DNA from: Calendula officinalis
Taxonomy: Eukaryota; Streptophyta; Magnoliopsida; Asterales; Asteraceae
Direction of reading: 5' to 3'
Length of the DNA: 64,000 bases
Assembly (NCBI GenBank): GCA_963853835.1
Contig: OY970830.1
Location: 46,069,966 to 46,133,965, forward strand
Below the pieces are notes generated by a model. That model saw only the letters and a program-made list of their open reading frames with translations. It ran no database searches and had not been told where the DNA came from. This document shows, in pieces, positions 34,203 through 46,457 of the stretch; positions within the stretch are counted from its first letter, which is position 1, and every line of letters starts with the position of its first letter. Both the position numbers and the translations under genes were made by a program.

Positions 34203-37120
34203 TTGGATATTGAAGAGTTCGGGCCGAAGAGGGATGTTCGGGCCGAAGTGGTGATCGGGCCAAAGTGGGATGTTCGGGCCAAAGTGGTGTTCGGGCCGAA
34301 GTGGTGTTCGGGCCGAAGTGGTGTTCGGGCCGAAGTTCGGTGTTCGGGCCGAGGATGATGTTCGGGCCGAGGTTGAAGTTCGGGTCGAGGTCGGAGTTCG
34401 GGCCGAGGTTGAAGTTCTGGCCGAGGTTAAAGTTCGGGCCGAAAATGAAGTTCGGGCCGGGAACAGTGAAGAGTTCGGGCCGAACTTGTTCTTGGCAGTG
34501 ACGAACGAACCAGCTATTTTGGTTACTCGTGGGCGTGAAACGGACACCCGAGCTGAAAGTTGTGAATGTTTTAGTATAGCACCTTTTGTCACACAATCTT
34601 GGATATTGAAGAGTTCGGGCCGAAGAGAGATGTTCGGGCCGAAGTGGTGTTCGGGCCGAAGTGGGATATTCGGGCCGAAGTGGTGTTCGGGCCGAAGTGG
34701 TGTTCAGGCCGACGATGATGTTCGGGCCGAGGTTGAAGTTCGGGTCGAGGTCGGAGTTCGGGCCGAGGTTGAAGTTCTGGCCGAGGTTAAAGTTCGGGCC
34801 GAAAATGAAGTTCGGGCCGGTAACAGTGAAGAGTTCGGGCCGAACTTGTTCTTGGCAGTGACGAATGAACCAGCTATTTTGGTTACTCGTGGGCGTGAAA
34901 CGGACACCCGAGCTGAAAGTTGTGAATGTTTTAGTATAGCACCTTTTGTCACACAATCTTGGATATTGAAGAGTTCGGGCCGAAGAGGGATGTTCGGGCC
35001 GAAGTGGTGTTCGGGCCGAAGTGGGATATTCGGGCCGAAGTGGTGTTCGGGCCGAAGTGGTGTTCAGGCCGACGATGATGTTCGGGCCGAGGTTGAAGTT
35101 CGGGTCGAGGTCGGAGTTCGGGCCGAGGTTGAAGTTCTGGCCGAGGTTAAAGTTCGGGCCGAAAATAAAGTTCGGGCCGGGAACAGTGAAGAGTTCGGGC
35201 CGAACTTGTTCTTGCCAGTGACAAACGAACCAGCTAATTTGGTTACTCGTGGGCGTGAAACGGACACCCGAGCTGAAAGTTATGAATGTTTTAGTATAGC
35301 ACCTTTTGTCACACAATCTTGGATATTGAAGAGTTCGGGCCGAAGAGGGATGTTCGGGCCGAAGTGGTGTTCGGGCCGAAGTGGGATGTTCGGGCGGAAG
35401 TGGTGTTCGGGTCGAAGTGGTGTTCGGGTGGAGGATGATGTTCGGGCCGAGGTTGAAGTTCGGGCCGAGGTCGGAGTTCGGGCCGAGGTTGAAGTTCGGG
35501 CCTGGAACAGTGAAGAGTTCGGGCCGAACTTGTTCTTGGCAGTGACGAACGAACCAGCTATTTCGGTTACTCGTGGGCGTGAAACGGACACCCGAGCTGA
35601 AAGTTATGAATGTTTTACTATAGCACCTTTTGTCACACAATCTTGGATATTGAAGAGTTCGGGCCGAAGAGGGATGTTCGGGCCGAAGTGGTGTTCGGGC
35701 CGAAGTGGGATGTTCGGGCGGAAGTGGTGTTCGGGCCGAAGTGGTGTTCGGGCCGAAGTTCGGCGTTCGGGCCGAGGTCTGAGTTCGGGCCGAGGTTGAA
35801 GTTCGGGCCGAGGTTGAAGTTCGGGCCGAAAATGAAGTTCGGGCCGGGAACAGTGAAGAGTTCGGGCCGAACTTTTTCTTGGCAGTGACGAACGAACCAG
35901 CTATTTTGGTTACTCGTGGGCGTGAAACGGCCACCCGAGCTGAAAGTTATGAATGCTTTAGTATAGCACCTTTTGTCACACAATCTTGGATATTGAAGAG
36001 TTCGGGCCGAAGAGGGATGTTCGGGCCGAAGTGGTGTTCGGGCCAAAGTGGGATGTTCGTGCCGAAGTGGTGTTCGGGCCGAAGTGGAGTTCGGGCCGAA
36101 GTTCGGTGTTCGGGCCGAGGATGATGTTCGGGCCGAGGTTGAAGTTCGGGTCGAGGTCGGAGTTCGGGCCGAGGTTGAAGTTCTGGCCGAGGTTAAAGTT
36201 CGGGCCGAAAATGAAGTTCGGGCCGGGAACAGTGAAGAGTTCAGGCCGAACTTGTTCTTGCCAGTGACAAACGAACCAGCTATTTTGGTTACTCGCGGGC
36301 GTGAAACGGACACCCGATCTGAAAGTTATGAATGTTTTAGTATAGCACCTTTTGTCACACAATCTTGGATATTGAAGAGTTCGGGCCGAAGAGGGATGTT
36401 CGGGCCGAAGTGGTGTTCGGACCGAAGTGGTGTTCGGGCTGAAGTTCTGTTCGGGCCGAAGTGGTGTTCGGGCCGAAGTTCGGTGTTCGGGCCGAGGATG
36501 ATGTTCGGGCCGAGGTTGAAGTTCGGGTCGAGGTCGGAGTTCGGGCCGAGGTTGAAGTTCTGGCCGAGGTTAAAGTTCGGGCCGAAAATGAAGTTCGGGC
36601 CGGGAACAGTGAAGAGTTCGGGCCGAACTTGTTCTTGCCAGTGACAAACGAACCAGCTATTTTTGTTACTCGCGGGCGTGAAACGCACACCCGAGCTGAA
36701 AGTTATGAATGTTTTAGTATAGCACCTTTTGTCACAAAATCTTGGATATTGAAGACTTCGGGCCGAAGAGGGATGTTCGGGCCGAAGTGGTGATCGGGCC
36801 AAAGTGGGATGTTCGGGCCGAAGTGGTGTTCTGGCCGAAGTGGTGTTCTGGCCGAAGTTCGGTGTTCGGGCCGAGGATGATGTTCGGGCCGAGGTTGAAG
36901 TTCGGGTCGAGGTCGGAGTTCGGGCCGAGGTTGAAGTTCTGGCCGAGGATAAAGTTCGGGCCGAAAATGAAGTTCGGGCCGGGAACAGTGAAGAGTTTGG
37001 GCCGAACTTGTTCTTGGCAGTGACGAACGAACCAGCTATTTTGGTTACTCGTGGGCGTGAAACGGACACCCGAGCTGAAAGTTATGAATGTTTTAGTATA
37101 GCACCTTTTGTCACACAATC
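34203..37120 (+). repeat. Transition block with D-type dimer and chimeric unit
   Basis: Units start at 34203 (A with one extra 17-mer, 396 bp), 34599 and 34959 (two near-identical D-type units, 360 bp, GATATTCGGG), 35319 E, 35643 B (TTTTACTATAG in the preceding tail), 35986 A, 36365 (chimeric, 377 bp) and 36742 A (like 31949 and 33824, with two GTTCTGGCC variants). The D pair shares GTTGTGAATG in adjoining tails, which points to a single-monomer tandem duplication. Confidence 0.85.
36365..36741 (+). repeat. Chimeric monomer, C'-type start joined to A-type body
   Basis: The unit starts with the C' hallmarks TTCGGACCGAAG and GGGCTGAAG. Near 36445-36452 it switches through GAAGTTCTGTTCGGG into an A-type sequence with GTTCTGGCC, GAGGTTAAAG, GCCAGTGACAAACG and CGCGGGCG. 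The odd GTTCTGTTCGG joint is not seen in any other unit I read. Confidence 0.8.
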
Positions 37121-39917
37121 TTGGATATTGAAGAGTTCGGGCCGAAGAGGGATGTTCGGGCCGAAGTGGTGATTGGGCCAAAGTGGGATGTTCGGGCCGA
37201 AGTGGTGTTCGGGCCGAAGTGGTGTTCGGGCCGAAGTGGTGTTCGGGCCGAAGTTCGGTGTTCGGGCCGAGGATGATGTTCGGGCCGAGGTTGAAGTTCG
37301 GGTCGAGGTCGGAGTTCGGGCCGAGGTTGAAGTTCTGGCCGAGGTTAAAGTTCGGGCCGAAAATGAAGTTCGGGCCGGGAACAGTGAAGAGTTCGGGCCG
37401 AAAATGAAGTTCTTGGCAGTGACGAACGAACCAGCTATTTTGGTTACTCGTGGGCGTGAAACGGACACCCGAGCTGAAAGTTATGAATGTTTTAGTATAG
37501 CACCTTTTGTCACACAATCTTGGATATTGAAGAGTTCGGGCCGAAGAGGGATGTTCGGGCCGAAGTGGTGTTCGGGCCGAAGTGGGATATTCGGGCCGAA
37601 GTGGTGTTCGGGCCGAAGTGGTGTTCAGGCCGACGATGATGTTCGGGCCGAGGTTGAAGTTCGGGTCGAGGTCGGAGTTCGGGCCGAGGTTGAAGTTCTG
37701 GCCGAGGTTAAAGTTCGGGCCGAAAATAAAGTTCGGGCCGGGAACAGTGAAGAGTTCGGGCCGAACTTGTTCTTGCCAGTGACAAACGAACCAGCTAATT
37801 TGGTTACTCGTGGGCGTGAAACGGACACCCGAGCTGAAAGTTATGAATGTTTTAGTATAGCACCTTTTGTCACACAATCTTGGATATTGAAGAGTTCGGG
37901 CCGAAGAGGGATGTTCGGGCCGAAGTGGTGTTCGGGCCGAAGTGGGATGTTCGGGCGGAAGTGGTGTTCGGGTCGAAGTGGTGTTCGGGTGGAGGATGAT
38001 GTTCGGGCCGAGGTTGAAGTTCGGGCCGAGGTCGGAGTTCGGGCCGAGGTTGAAGTTCGGGCCTGGAACAGTGAAGAGTTCGGGCCGAACTTGTTCTTGG
38101 CAGTGACGAACGAACCAGCTATTTCGGTTACTCGTGGGCGTGAAACGGACACCCGAGCTGAAAGTTATGAATGTTTTAGTATAGCACCTTTTGTCACACA
38201 ATCTTGGATATTGAAGAGTTCGGGCCGAAGAGGGATGTTCGGCCCGAAGTGGTGTTCGGGCCGAAGTGGGATGTTCGGGCGGAAGTGGTGTTCGGGCCGA
38301 AGTGGTGTTCGGGCCGAGGATGATGTTCGGGCCGAGGTTGAAGTTCGGGCCGAGGTCGGTGTTCGGGCCAAGGTTGAAGTTCGGGCCTGGAACAGTGAAG
38401 AGTTCGGGCCGAACTTGTTCTTGGCAATGACGAACGAACCAGCTATTTTGGTTACTCGTGGGCGTGAAACGGACACACGAGCTGAAAGTTATGAATGTTT
38501 TAGTATAGTACCTTTTGTCACACAATCTTGGATATTAAAGAGTTCGGGCCGAAGAGGGATGTTCGGGCCGAAGTGGTGTTCGGGCCAAAGTGGGATGTTC
38601 GGGCCGAAGTGGTGTTCGGGCCGAAGTGGTGTTCGGGCCGAAGTTCGGTGTTCGGGCCGAGGATGATGTTCGGGCCGAGGTTGAAGTTCGGGTCGAGATC
38701 GGAGTTCGGGCCGAGGTTGAAGTTCTGGCCGAGGTTAAAGTTCGGGCCGAAAATGAAGTTCGGGCCGGGAACAGTGAAGAGTTCGGGCCGAACTTGTTCT
38801 TGCCAGTGACAAACGAACCAGCTATTTTGGTTACTCGCGGGCGTGAAACGGACACCCGAGCTGAAAGTTATGAATGTTTTAGTATAGCACCTTTTGTCAC
38901 ACAATCTTGGATATTGAAGAGTTCGGGCAGAAGAGGGATGTTCGGGCCGAAGTGGTGTTCGGGCCGAAATGGGATGTTCGGGCGGAAGTGGTGTTCGGGC
39001 CGAAGTGGTGTTCGGGCCGAAGTTCGGCGTTCGGGCCGAGGTCTGAGTTCAGGCCGAGGTTGAAGTTCGGGCCGAGGTTGAAGTTCGGGCCGAAAATGAA
39101 GTTCGGGCCGGGAACAGTGAAGAGTTCGGGCCGAACTTGTTCTTGGCAGTGACGAACGAACCAGCTATTTTGGTTACTCGTGGGCGTGAAACGGCCACCC
39201 GAGCTGAAAGTTATGAATGCTTTAGTATAGCACCTTTTGTCACACAATCTTGGATATTGAAGAGTTCGGGCCGTAGAGGGATGTTCGGGCCGACGTGGTG
39301 TTCGGGCCGAAGTGGGATGTTCGGGCCGAAGTGGTGTTCGGGCCGAAGTGGTGTTCGGGCCGAAGTTCGGTGTTCGGGCCGAGGATGATGTTCGGGCCGA
39401 GGTTGAAGTTCGGGCCGAGGTCGGAGTTCGGGCCGAGGTTGAAGTTCCGGCCGAAAATGAAGTTCGGGCCGGGAACAGTGAAGAGTTCGGGCCGAACTTG
39501 TTCTTGGCAGTGACGAACGAACCAGCTATTTTGGTTACTCGTGGGCGTGAAACGGCCACCCGAGCTGAAAGTTATGAATGCTTTAGTATAGCCCCTTTTG
39601 TCACACAATCTTGGATATTGAAGAGTTCGGGCCGAAGAGGGATGTTCGGGCCGACGTGGTGTTCGGGCCGAAGTTCGGTGTTCGGGCCGAGGATGATGTT
39701 CGGGCCGAGGTTGAAGTTCGGGCCGAGGTCGGAGTTCAGGCCGAGGTTGAAGTTCGAGCCGAAAATGAAGTTCGGGCCGGGAACAGTGAAGAGTGTGGGC
39801 CGAACTTGTTCTTGGCAGTGATGAACGAACCAACTATTTTGGTTACTCGTGACGTGAAACGGACACCCGAGCTGAAAGTTATGAATGTTTTAGTATAGCA
39901 CCTTTTGTCACACAATC
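37121..39917 (+). repeat. Higher-order repeat, 2,797-bp octamer, copy 1
   Basis: Units start at 37121 A (399 bp), 37520 D (360), 37880 E (324, GGGTGGAGGATG), 38204 F'' (324), 38528 A (379), 38907 B (343, GGGCAGAAGAGG), 39250 B2 (361, GGCCGTAGAGGG) and 39611 I (307). The 399-bp unit carries a rearranged joint at 37397-37414, where CCGAACTTGTTCTTGG is replaced by CCGAAAATGAAGTTCTTGG. All these markers recur 2,797 bp on. Confidence 0.92.
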
Positions 39918-42351
39918 TTGGATATTGAAGAGTTCGGGCCGAAGAGGGATGTTCGGGCCGAAGTGGTGATCGGGCCAAAGTGGGATGTTCGGGCCGAAGT
40001 GGTGTTCGGGCCGAAGTGGTGTTCGGGCCGAAGTGGTGTTCGGGCCGAAGTTCGGTGTTCGGGCCGAGGATGATGTTCGGGCCGAGGTTGAAGTTCGGGT
40101 CGAGGTCGGAGTTCGGGCCGAGGTTGAAGTTCTGGCCGAGGTTAAAGTTCGGGCCGAAAATGAAGTTCGGGCCGGGAACAGTGAAGAGTTCGGGCCGAAA
40201 ATGAAGTTCTTGGCAGTGACGAACGAACCAGCTATTTTGGTTACTCGTGGGCGTGAAACGGACACCCGAGCTGAAAGTTATGAATGTTTTAGTATAGCAC
40301 CTTTTGTCACACAATCTTGGATATTGAAGAGTTCGGGCCGAAGAGGGATGTTCGGGCCGAAGTGGTGTTCGGGCCGAAGTGGGATATTCGGGCCGAAGTG
40401 GTGTTCGGGCCGAAGTGGTGTTCAGGCCGACGATGATGTTCGGGCCGAGGTTGAAGTTCGGGTCGAGGTCGGAGTTCGGGCCGAGGTTGAAGTTCTGGCC
40501 GAGGTTAAAGTTCGGGCCGAAAATAAAGTTCGGGCCGGGAACAGTGAAGAGTTCGGGCCGAACTTGTTCTTGCCAGTGACAAACGAACCAGCTAATTTGG
40601 TTACTCGTGGGCGTGAAACGGACACCCGAGCTGAAAGTTATGAATGTTTTAGTATAGCACCTTTTGTCACACAATCTTGGATATTGAAGAGTTCGGGCCG
40701 AAGAGGGATGTTCGGGCCGAAGTGGTGTTCGGGCCGAAGTGGGATGTTCGGGCGGAAGTGGTGTTCGGGTCGAAGTGGTGTTCGGGTGGAGGATGATGTT
40801 CGGGCCGAGGTTGAAGTTCGGGCCGAGGTCGGAGTTCGGGCCGAGGTTGAAGTTCGGGCCTGGAACAGTGAAGAGTTCGGGCCGAACTTGTTCTTGGCAG
40901 TGACGAACGAACCAGCTATTTCGGTTACTCGTGGGCGTGAAACGGACACCCGAGCTGAAAGTTATGAATGTTTTAGTATAGCACCTTTTGTCACACAATC
41001 TTGGATATTGAAGAGTTCGGGCCGAAGAGGGATGTTCGGGCCGAAGTGGTGTTCGGGCCGAAGTGGGATGTTCGGGCGGAAGTGGTGTTCGGGCCGAAGT
41101 GGTGTTCGGGCCGAGGATGATGTTCGGGCCGAGGTTGAAGTTCGGGCCGAGGTCGGTGTTCGGGCCAAGGTTGAAGTTCGGGCCTGGAACAGTGAAGAGT
41201 TCGGGCCGAACTTGTTCTTGGCAATGACGAACGAACCAGCTATTTTGGTTACTCGTGGGCGTGAAACGGACACACGAGCTGAAATTTATGAATGTTTTAG
41301 TATAGTACCTTTTGTCACACAATCTTGGATATTAAAGAGTTCGGGCCGAAGAGGGATGTTCGGGCCGAAGTGGTGTTCGGGCCGAAGTGGGATGTTCGGG
41401 CCGAAGTGGTGTTCGGGCCGAAGTGGTGTTCGGGCCGAAGTTCGGTGTTCGGGCCGAGGATGATGTTCGGGCCGAGGTTGAAGTTCGGATCGAGGTCGGA
41501 GTTCGGGCCGAGGTTGAAGTTCTGGCCGAGGTTAAAGTTCAGGCCGAAAATGAAGTTCGGGCCGGGAACAGTGAAGAGTTCGGGCCGAAATTGTTCTTGC
41601 CAGTGACAAACGAACCAGCTATTTTGGTTACTCGCGGGCGTGAAACGGACACCCGAGCTGAAAGTTATGAATGTTTTAGTATAGCACCTTTTGTCACACA
41701 ATCTTGGATATTGAAGAGTTCGGGCAGAAGAGGGATGTTCTGGCCGAAGTGGTGTTCGGGCCGAAATGGGATGTTCGGGCGGAAGTGGTGTTCGGGCCGA
41801 AGTGGTGTTCGGGCCGAAGTTTGGCGTTCGGGCCGAGGTCTGAGTTCGGGCCGAGGTTGAAGTTCGGGCCGAGGTTGAAGTTCGGGCCGAAAATGAAGTT
41901 CGGGCCGGGACCAGTGAAGAGTTCGGGCCGAACTTGTTCTTGGCAGTGACGAACGAACCAGCTATTTTGGTTACTCGTGGGCGTGAAACGGCCACCCGAG
42001 CTGAAAGTTATGAATGCTTTAGTATAGCACCTTTTGTCACACAATCTTGGATATTGAAGAGTTCGGGCCGTAGAGGGATGTTCGGGCCGACGTGGTGTTC
42101 GGGCCGAAGTGGGATGTTCGGGCCGAAGTGGTGTTCGGGCCGAAGTGGTGTTCGGGCCGAAGTTCGGAGTTCAGGCCGAGGTTGAAGTTCGGGCCGAAAA
42201 TGAAGTTCGGGCCGGGAACAGTGAAGAGTGTGGGCCGAACTTGTTCTTGGCAGTGATGAACGAACCAACTATTTTGGTTACTCGTGACGTGAAACGGACA
42301 CCCGAGCTGAAAGTTATGAGTGTTTAGTATAGCACCTTTTGTCACACAATC
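39918..42351 (+). repeat. Higher-order repeat, 2,797-bp octamer, copy 2, one monomer lost
   Basis: Units start at 39918 A (399), 40317 D, 40677 E, 41001 F'', 41325 A, 41704 B and 42047 (305 bp, a B2/I fusion). The copy is 2,434 bp, that is 363 bp shorter than copy 1, because B2 and I are merged into one unit. The shared GGCCGTAGAGGG (near 42068) and the CCGAAAATGAAGTTCTTGG joint (near 40196) prove the relationship. Confidence 0.92.
42047..42351 (+). repeat. B2/I fusion monomer, 363-bp deletion
   Basis: The left part matches the B2 unit at 39250 (GGCCGTAGAGGG, CCGACGTGG). From about 42165 it matches the I unit at 39611 (GAGTTCAGGCCGAGG, GAGTGTGGGCC, GTGATGAACG, GTGACGTG). One monomer-equivalent (363 bp) is missing compared with 39250-39917. 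Intrastrand or unequal recombination between neighbouring B2 and I explains it. Confidence 0.85.
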
Positions 42352-44387
42352 TTGAATATTGAAGAGTTCGGGCCGAAGAGGGATGTTCGGGCCGAAGTGG
42401 TGTTCGGGCCGAAGTGGGATGTTCGAGCGGAAGTGGTGTTCGGGCCGAAGTGGTGTTCGGGCCGAAGTGGTGTTCGGGCGGAGGATGATGTTCGGGCCGA
42501 GGTTGAAGTTCGGGCCGAGGTCGGAGTTCGGGCCGAGGTTGAAGTTCGGGCCTGGAACAGTGAAGAGTTCGGGCCGAACTTGTTCTTGGCAGTGACGAAC
42601 GAACCAGCTATTTCGGTTACTCGTGGGCGTGAAACGGACACCCGAGCTGAAAGTTATGAATGTTTAAGTATAGCACCTTTTGTCACACAATCTTGGATAT
42701 TGAAGAGTTCGGGCCGAAGAGGGATGTTCGGGCCGAAGTGGTGTTCGGGCCGAAGTGGGATGTTCGGGCGGAAGTGGTGTTCGGGCCGAAGTGGTGTTCG
42801 GGCCGAGGATGATGTTCGGGCCGAGGTTGAAGTTCGGGCCGAGGTCGGTGTTCGGGCCAAGGTTGAAGTTCGGGCCTGGAACAGTGAAGAGTTCGGGCCG
42901 AACTTGTTCTTGGCAATGACGAACGAACCAGCTATTTTGGTTACTCGTGGGCGTGAAACGGACACACGAGCTGAAAGTTATGAATGTTTTAGTATAGTAC
43001 CTTTTGTCACACAATCTTGGATATTAAAGAGTTCAGGCCGAAGAGGGATGATCGGGCCGAAGTGGTGTTCGGGCCAAAGTGGGATGTTCGGGCCGAAGTG
43101 GTGTTCGGGCCGAAGTGGTGTTCGGGCCGAAGTTCGGTGTTCGGGCCGAGGATGATGTTCGGGCCGAGGTTGAAGTTCGGGTCGAGGTCGGAGTTAGGGC
43201 CGAGGTTGAAGTTCTGGCCGAGGTTAAAGTTCGGGCCGAAAATGAAGTTCGGGCCGGGAACAGTGAAGAGTTCGGGCCGAACTTGTTCTTGCCAGTGACA
43301 AACGAACCAGCTATTTTGGTTACTCGCGGGCGTGAAACGGACACCCGAGCTGAAAGTTATGAATGTTTTAGTATAGCACCTTTTGTCACACAATCTTGGA
43401 TATTGAAGAGTTCGGGCCGAAGAGGGATGTCCGGGCCGAAGTGGTGTTCGGGCTGAAATGGGATGTTCGGGCGGAAGTGGTGTTCGGGCGGAAGTGGTGT
43501 TCGGGCCGAAGTTCGGCGTTCGGGCCGAGGTCTGAGTTCGGGCCGAGGTTGAAGTTCGGGCCGAGGTTGAAGTTCGGGCCGAAAATGAAGTTCGGGCCGG
43601 GAACAGTGAAGAGTTCGGGCCGAACTTGTTCTTGGCAGTGACGAACGAACCAGCTATTTTGGTTACTCGTGGGCGTGAAACGGCCACCCGAGCTGAAAGT
43701 TATGAATGCTTTAGTATAGCACCTTTTGTCACACAATCTTGGATATTGAAGAGTTCGGGCCGTAGAGGGATGTTCGGGCCGACGTGGTGTTCGGGCCGAA
43801 GTGGGATGTTCGGGCCGAAGTGGTGTTCGGGCCGAAGTGGTGTTCGGGCCGAAGTTCGGTGTTCGGGCCGAGGTTGAAGTTCGGGCCGAGGTCGGAGTTC
43901 GGGCCGAGGTTGAAGTTCCGGCCGAAAATGAAGTTCGGGCCGGGAACAGTGAAGAGTTCGGGCCGAACTTGTTCTTGGCAGTGACGAACGAACCAGCTAT
44001 TTTGGTTACTCGTGGGCGTCAAACGGCCACCCGAGCTGAAAGTTATGAATGCTTTAGTATAGCACCTTTTGTCACACAATCTTGGATATTGAAGAGTTCG
44101 GGCCGAAGAGGGATGTTCGGGCCGACGTGGTGTTCGGGCCGAAGTTCGGTGTTCGGGCCGAGGATGATGTTCGGGCCGAGGTTGAAGTTCGGGCCGAGGT
44201 CGGAGTTCGGGCCGAGGTTGAAGTTCGGGCCGAAAATGAAGTTCGGGCCGGGAACAGTGAAGAGTGTGGGCCGAACTTGTTCTTGGCAGTGACGAACGAA
44301 CCAGCTATTTTGGTTACTCGTGACGTGAAACGGACACCCGAGCTGAAAGTTATGAGTGTTTAGTATAGCACCTTTTGTCACACAATC
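42352..44387 (+). repeat. Hexamer higher-order repeat, copy 1 (2,036 bp)
   Basis: Units start at 42352 E2 (341, TTGAATATT), 42693 F'' (324), 43017 A (379), 43396 B (343), 43739 B2 (343, GATGATG 18-mer missing) and 44082 I (306, GTGACGTG, GAGTGTTTAG). The units from 42693 also match 41001 onward at offset 1,692, so the hexamer was derived from the end of the 2,797-bp octamer. Confidence 0.9.
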
Positions 44388-46457
44388 TTGAATATTGAAG
44401 AGTTCGGGCCGAAGAGGGATGTTCGGGCCGAAGTGGTGTTCGGGCCGAAGTGGGATGTTCGGGCGGAAGTGGTGTTCGGGCCGAAGTGGTGTTCGGGCCG
44501 AAGTGGTGTTCGGGCGGAGGATGATGTTCGGGCCGAGGTTGAAGTTCGGGCCGAGGTCGGAGTTCGGGCCGAGGTTGAAGTTCGGGCCTGGAACAGTGAA
44601 GAGTTCGGGCCGAACTTGTTCTTGGCAGTGACGAACGAACCAGCTATTTCGGTTACTCGTGGGCGTGAAACGGACACCCGAGCTGAAAGTTATGAATGTT
44701 TTAGTATAGCACCTTTTGTCACACAATCTTGGATATTCAAGAGTTCGGGTCGAAGAGGGATGTTCGGGCCGAAGTGGTGTTCGGGCCGAAGTGGTGTTCG
44801 GGCCGAAGTGGGATGTTCGGGCGGAAGTGGTGTTCGGGCCGAAGTGGTGTTCGGGCCGAGGATGATGTTCGGGCCGAGGTTGAAGTTCGGGCCGAGGTCG
44901 GAGTTCGGGCCAAGGTTGAAGTTCGGGCCTGGAACAGTGAAGAGTTCAGGCCGAACTTGTTCTTGGCAATGACGAACGAACCAGCTATTTTGGTTACTCG
45001 TGGGCGTGAAACGGACACCCGAGCTGAAAGTTATGAATGTTTTAGTATAGCACCTTTTGTCACACGATCTTGGATATTGAAGAGTTCGGACCGAAGAGGG
45101 ATGTTCGGGCCGAAGTGGTGATCGGACCAAAGTGGGATGTTCGGGCCGAAGTGGTGTTCGGGCCGAAGTGGTGTTCGGGCCGAAGTTCGGTGTTCGGGCC
45201 GAGGATGATGTTCGGGCCGAGGTTGAAGTTCGGGTCGAGGTCGGAGTTCGGGCCGAGGTTGAAGTTCTGGCCGAGGTTAAAGTTCGGGCCGAAAATGAAG
45301 TTCGGGCCGGGAACAGTGAAGAGTTCGGGCCGAGCTTGTTCTTGCCAGTGACAAACGAACCAGCTATTTTGGTACTCGCGGGCGTGAAACGGACACCCGA
45401 GCTGAAAGTTATGAATGTTTTAGTATAGCACCTTTTGTCACACAATCTTGGATATTGAAGAGTTCGGGCCGAAGAGGGATGTTCGGGCCGAAGTGGTGTT
45501 CGGGCCGAAATGGGATGTTCGGGCGGAAGTGGTGTTCGGGCCGAAGTGGTGTTCGGGCCGAAGTTCGGCGTTCGGGCCGAGGTCGGAGTTCGGGCCGAGG
45601 TTGAAGTTCGGGCCGAGGTTGAAGTTCGGGCCGAAAATGAAGTTCGGGCCGGGAACAATCAAGAGTTCGGGCCGAACTTGTTCTTGGCAGTGACGAACGA
45701 ACCAGCTATTTTGGTTACTCGTGGGCGTGAAACGGCCACCCGAGCTGAAAGTTATGAATGCTTTAGTATAGCACCTTTTGTCACACAATCTTGGATATTG
45801 AAGAGTTCGGGCCGAAGAGGGATGTTCGGGCCGACGTGGTGTTCGGGCCGAAGTGGGATGTTCGGGCCGAAGTGGTGTTCGGGCCGAAGTGGTGTTCGGG
45901 CCGAAGTTCGGTGTTCGGGCCGAGGATGATGTTCGGGCCGAGGTTGAAGTTCGGGCCGAGGTCGGAGTTCGGGCCGAGGTTGAAGTTCCGGCCGAAAATG
46001 AAGTTCGGGCCGGGAACAGTGAAGAGTTCGGGCCGAACTTGTTCTTGGCAGTGACGAACGAACCAGCTATTTTGGTTACTCATGGGCGTGAAACGGCCAC
46101 CCGAGCTGAAAGTTATGAATGCTTTAGTATAGCACCTTTTGTCACACAATCTTGGATATTGAAGAGTTCGGGCCGAAGAGGGATGTTCGGACCGACGTGG
46201 TGTTCGTGCCGAAGTTCGGTGTTCGGGCCGAGGATGATGTTCGGGCCGAGGTTGAAGTTCGGGCCGAGGTCGGAGTTCGGGCCGAGGTTGAAGTTCGGGC
46301 CGAAAATGAAGTTCGGGCCGGGAACAGTGAAGAGTGTGGGCCGAACTTGTTCTTGGCAGTGACGAACGAACCAACTATTTTGGTTACTCGTGACGTGAAA
46401 CGGACACCCGAGCTGAAAGTTATGAGTGTTTAGTATAGCACCTTTTGTCACACAATC
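44388..46457 (+). repeat. Hexamer higher-order repeat, copy 2 (2,070 bp)
   Basis: Units start at 44388 E2 (341), 44729 F (341, one extra 17-mer), 45070 A (378, 1-bp loss giving TTTTGGTACTCGC), 45448 B (343), 45791 B2 (361) and 46152 I (306). The F unit here is the CAAGAG type with GGGCCAAGG, not the F'' type of copy 1. The hexamers are therefore mosaics and not simple clones. Confidence 0.88.
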
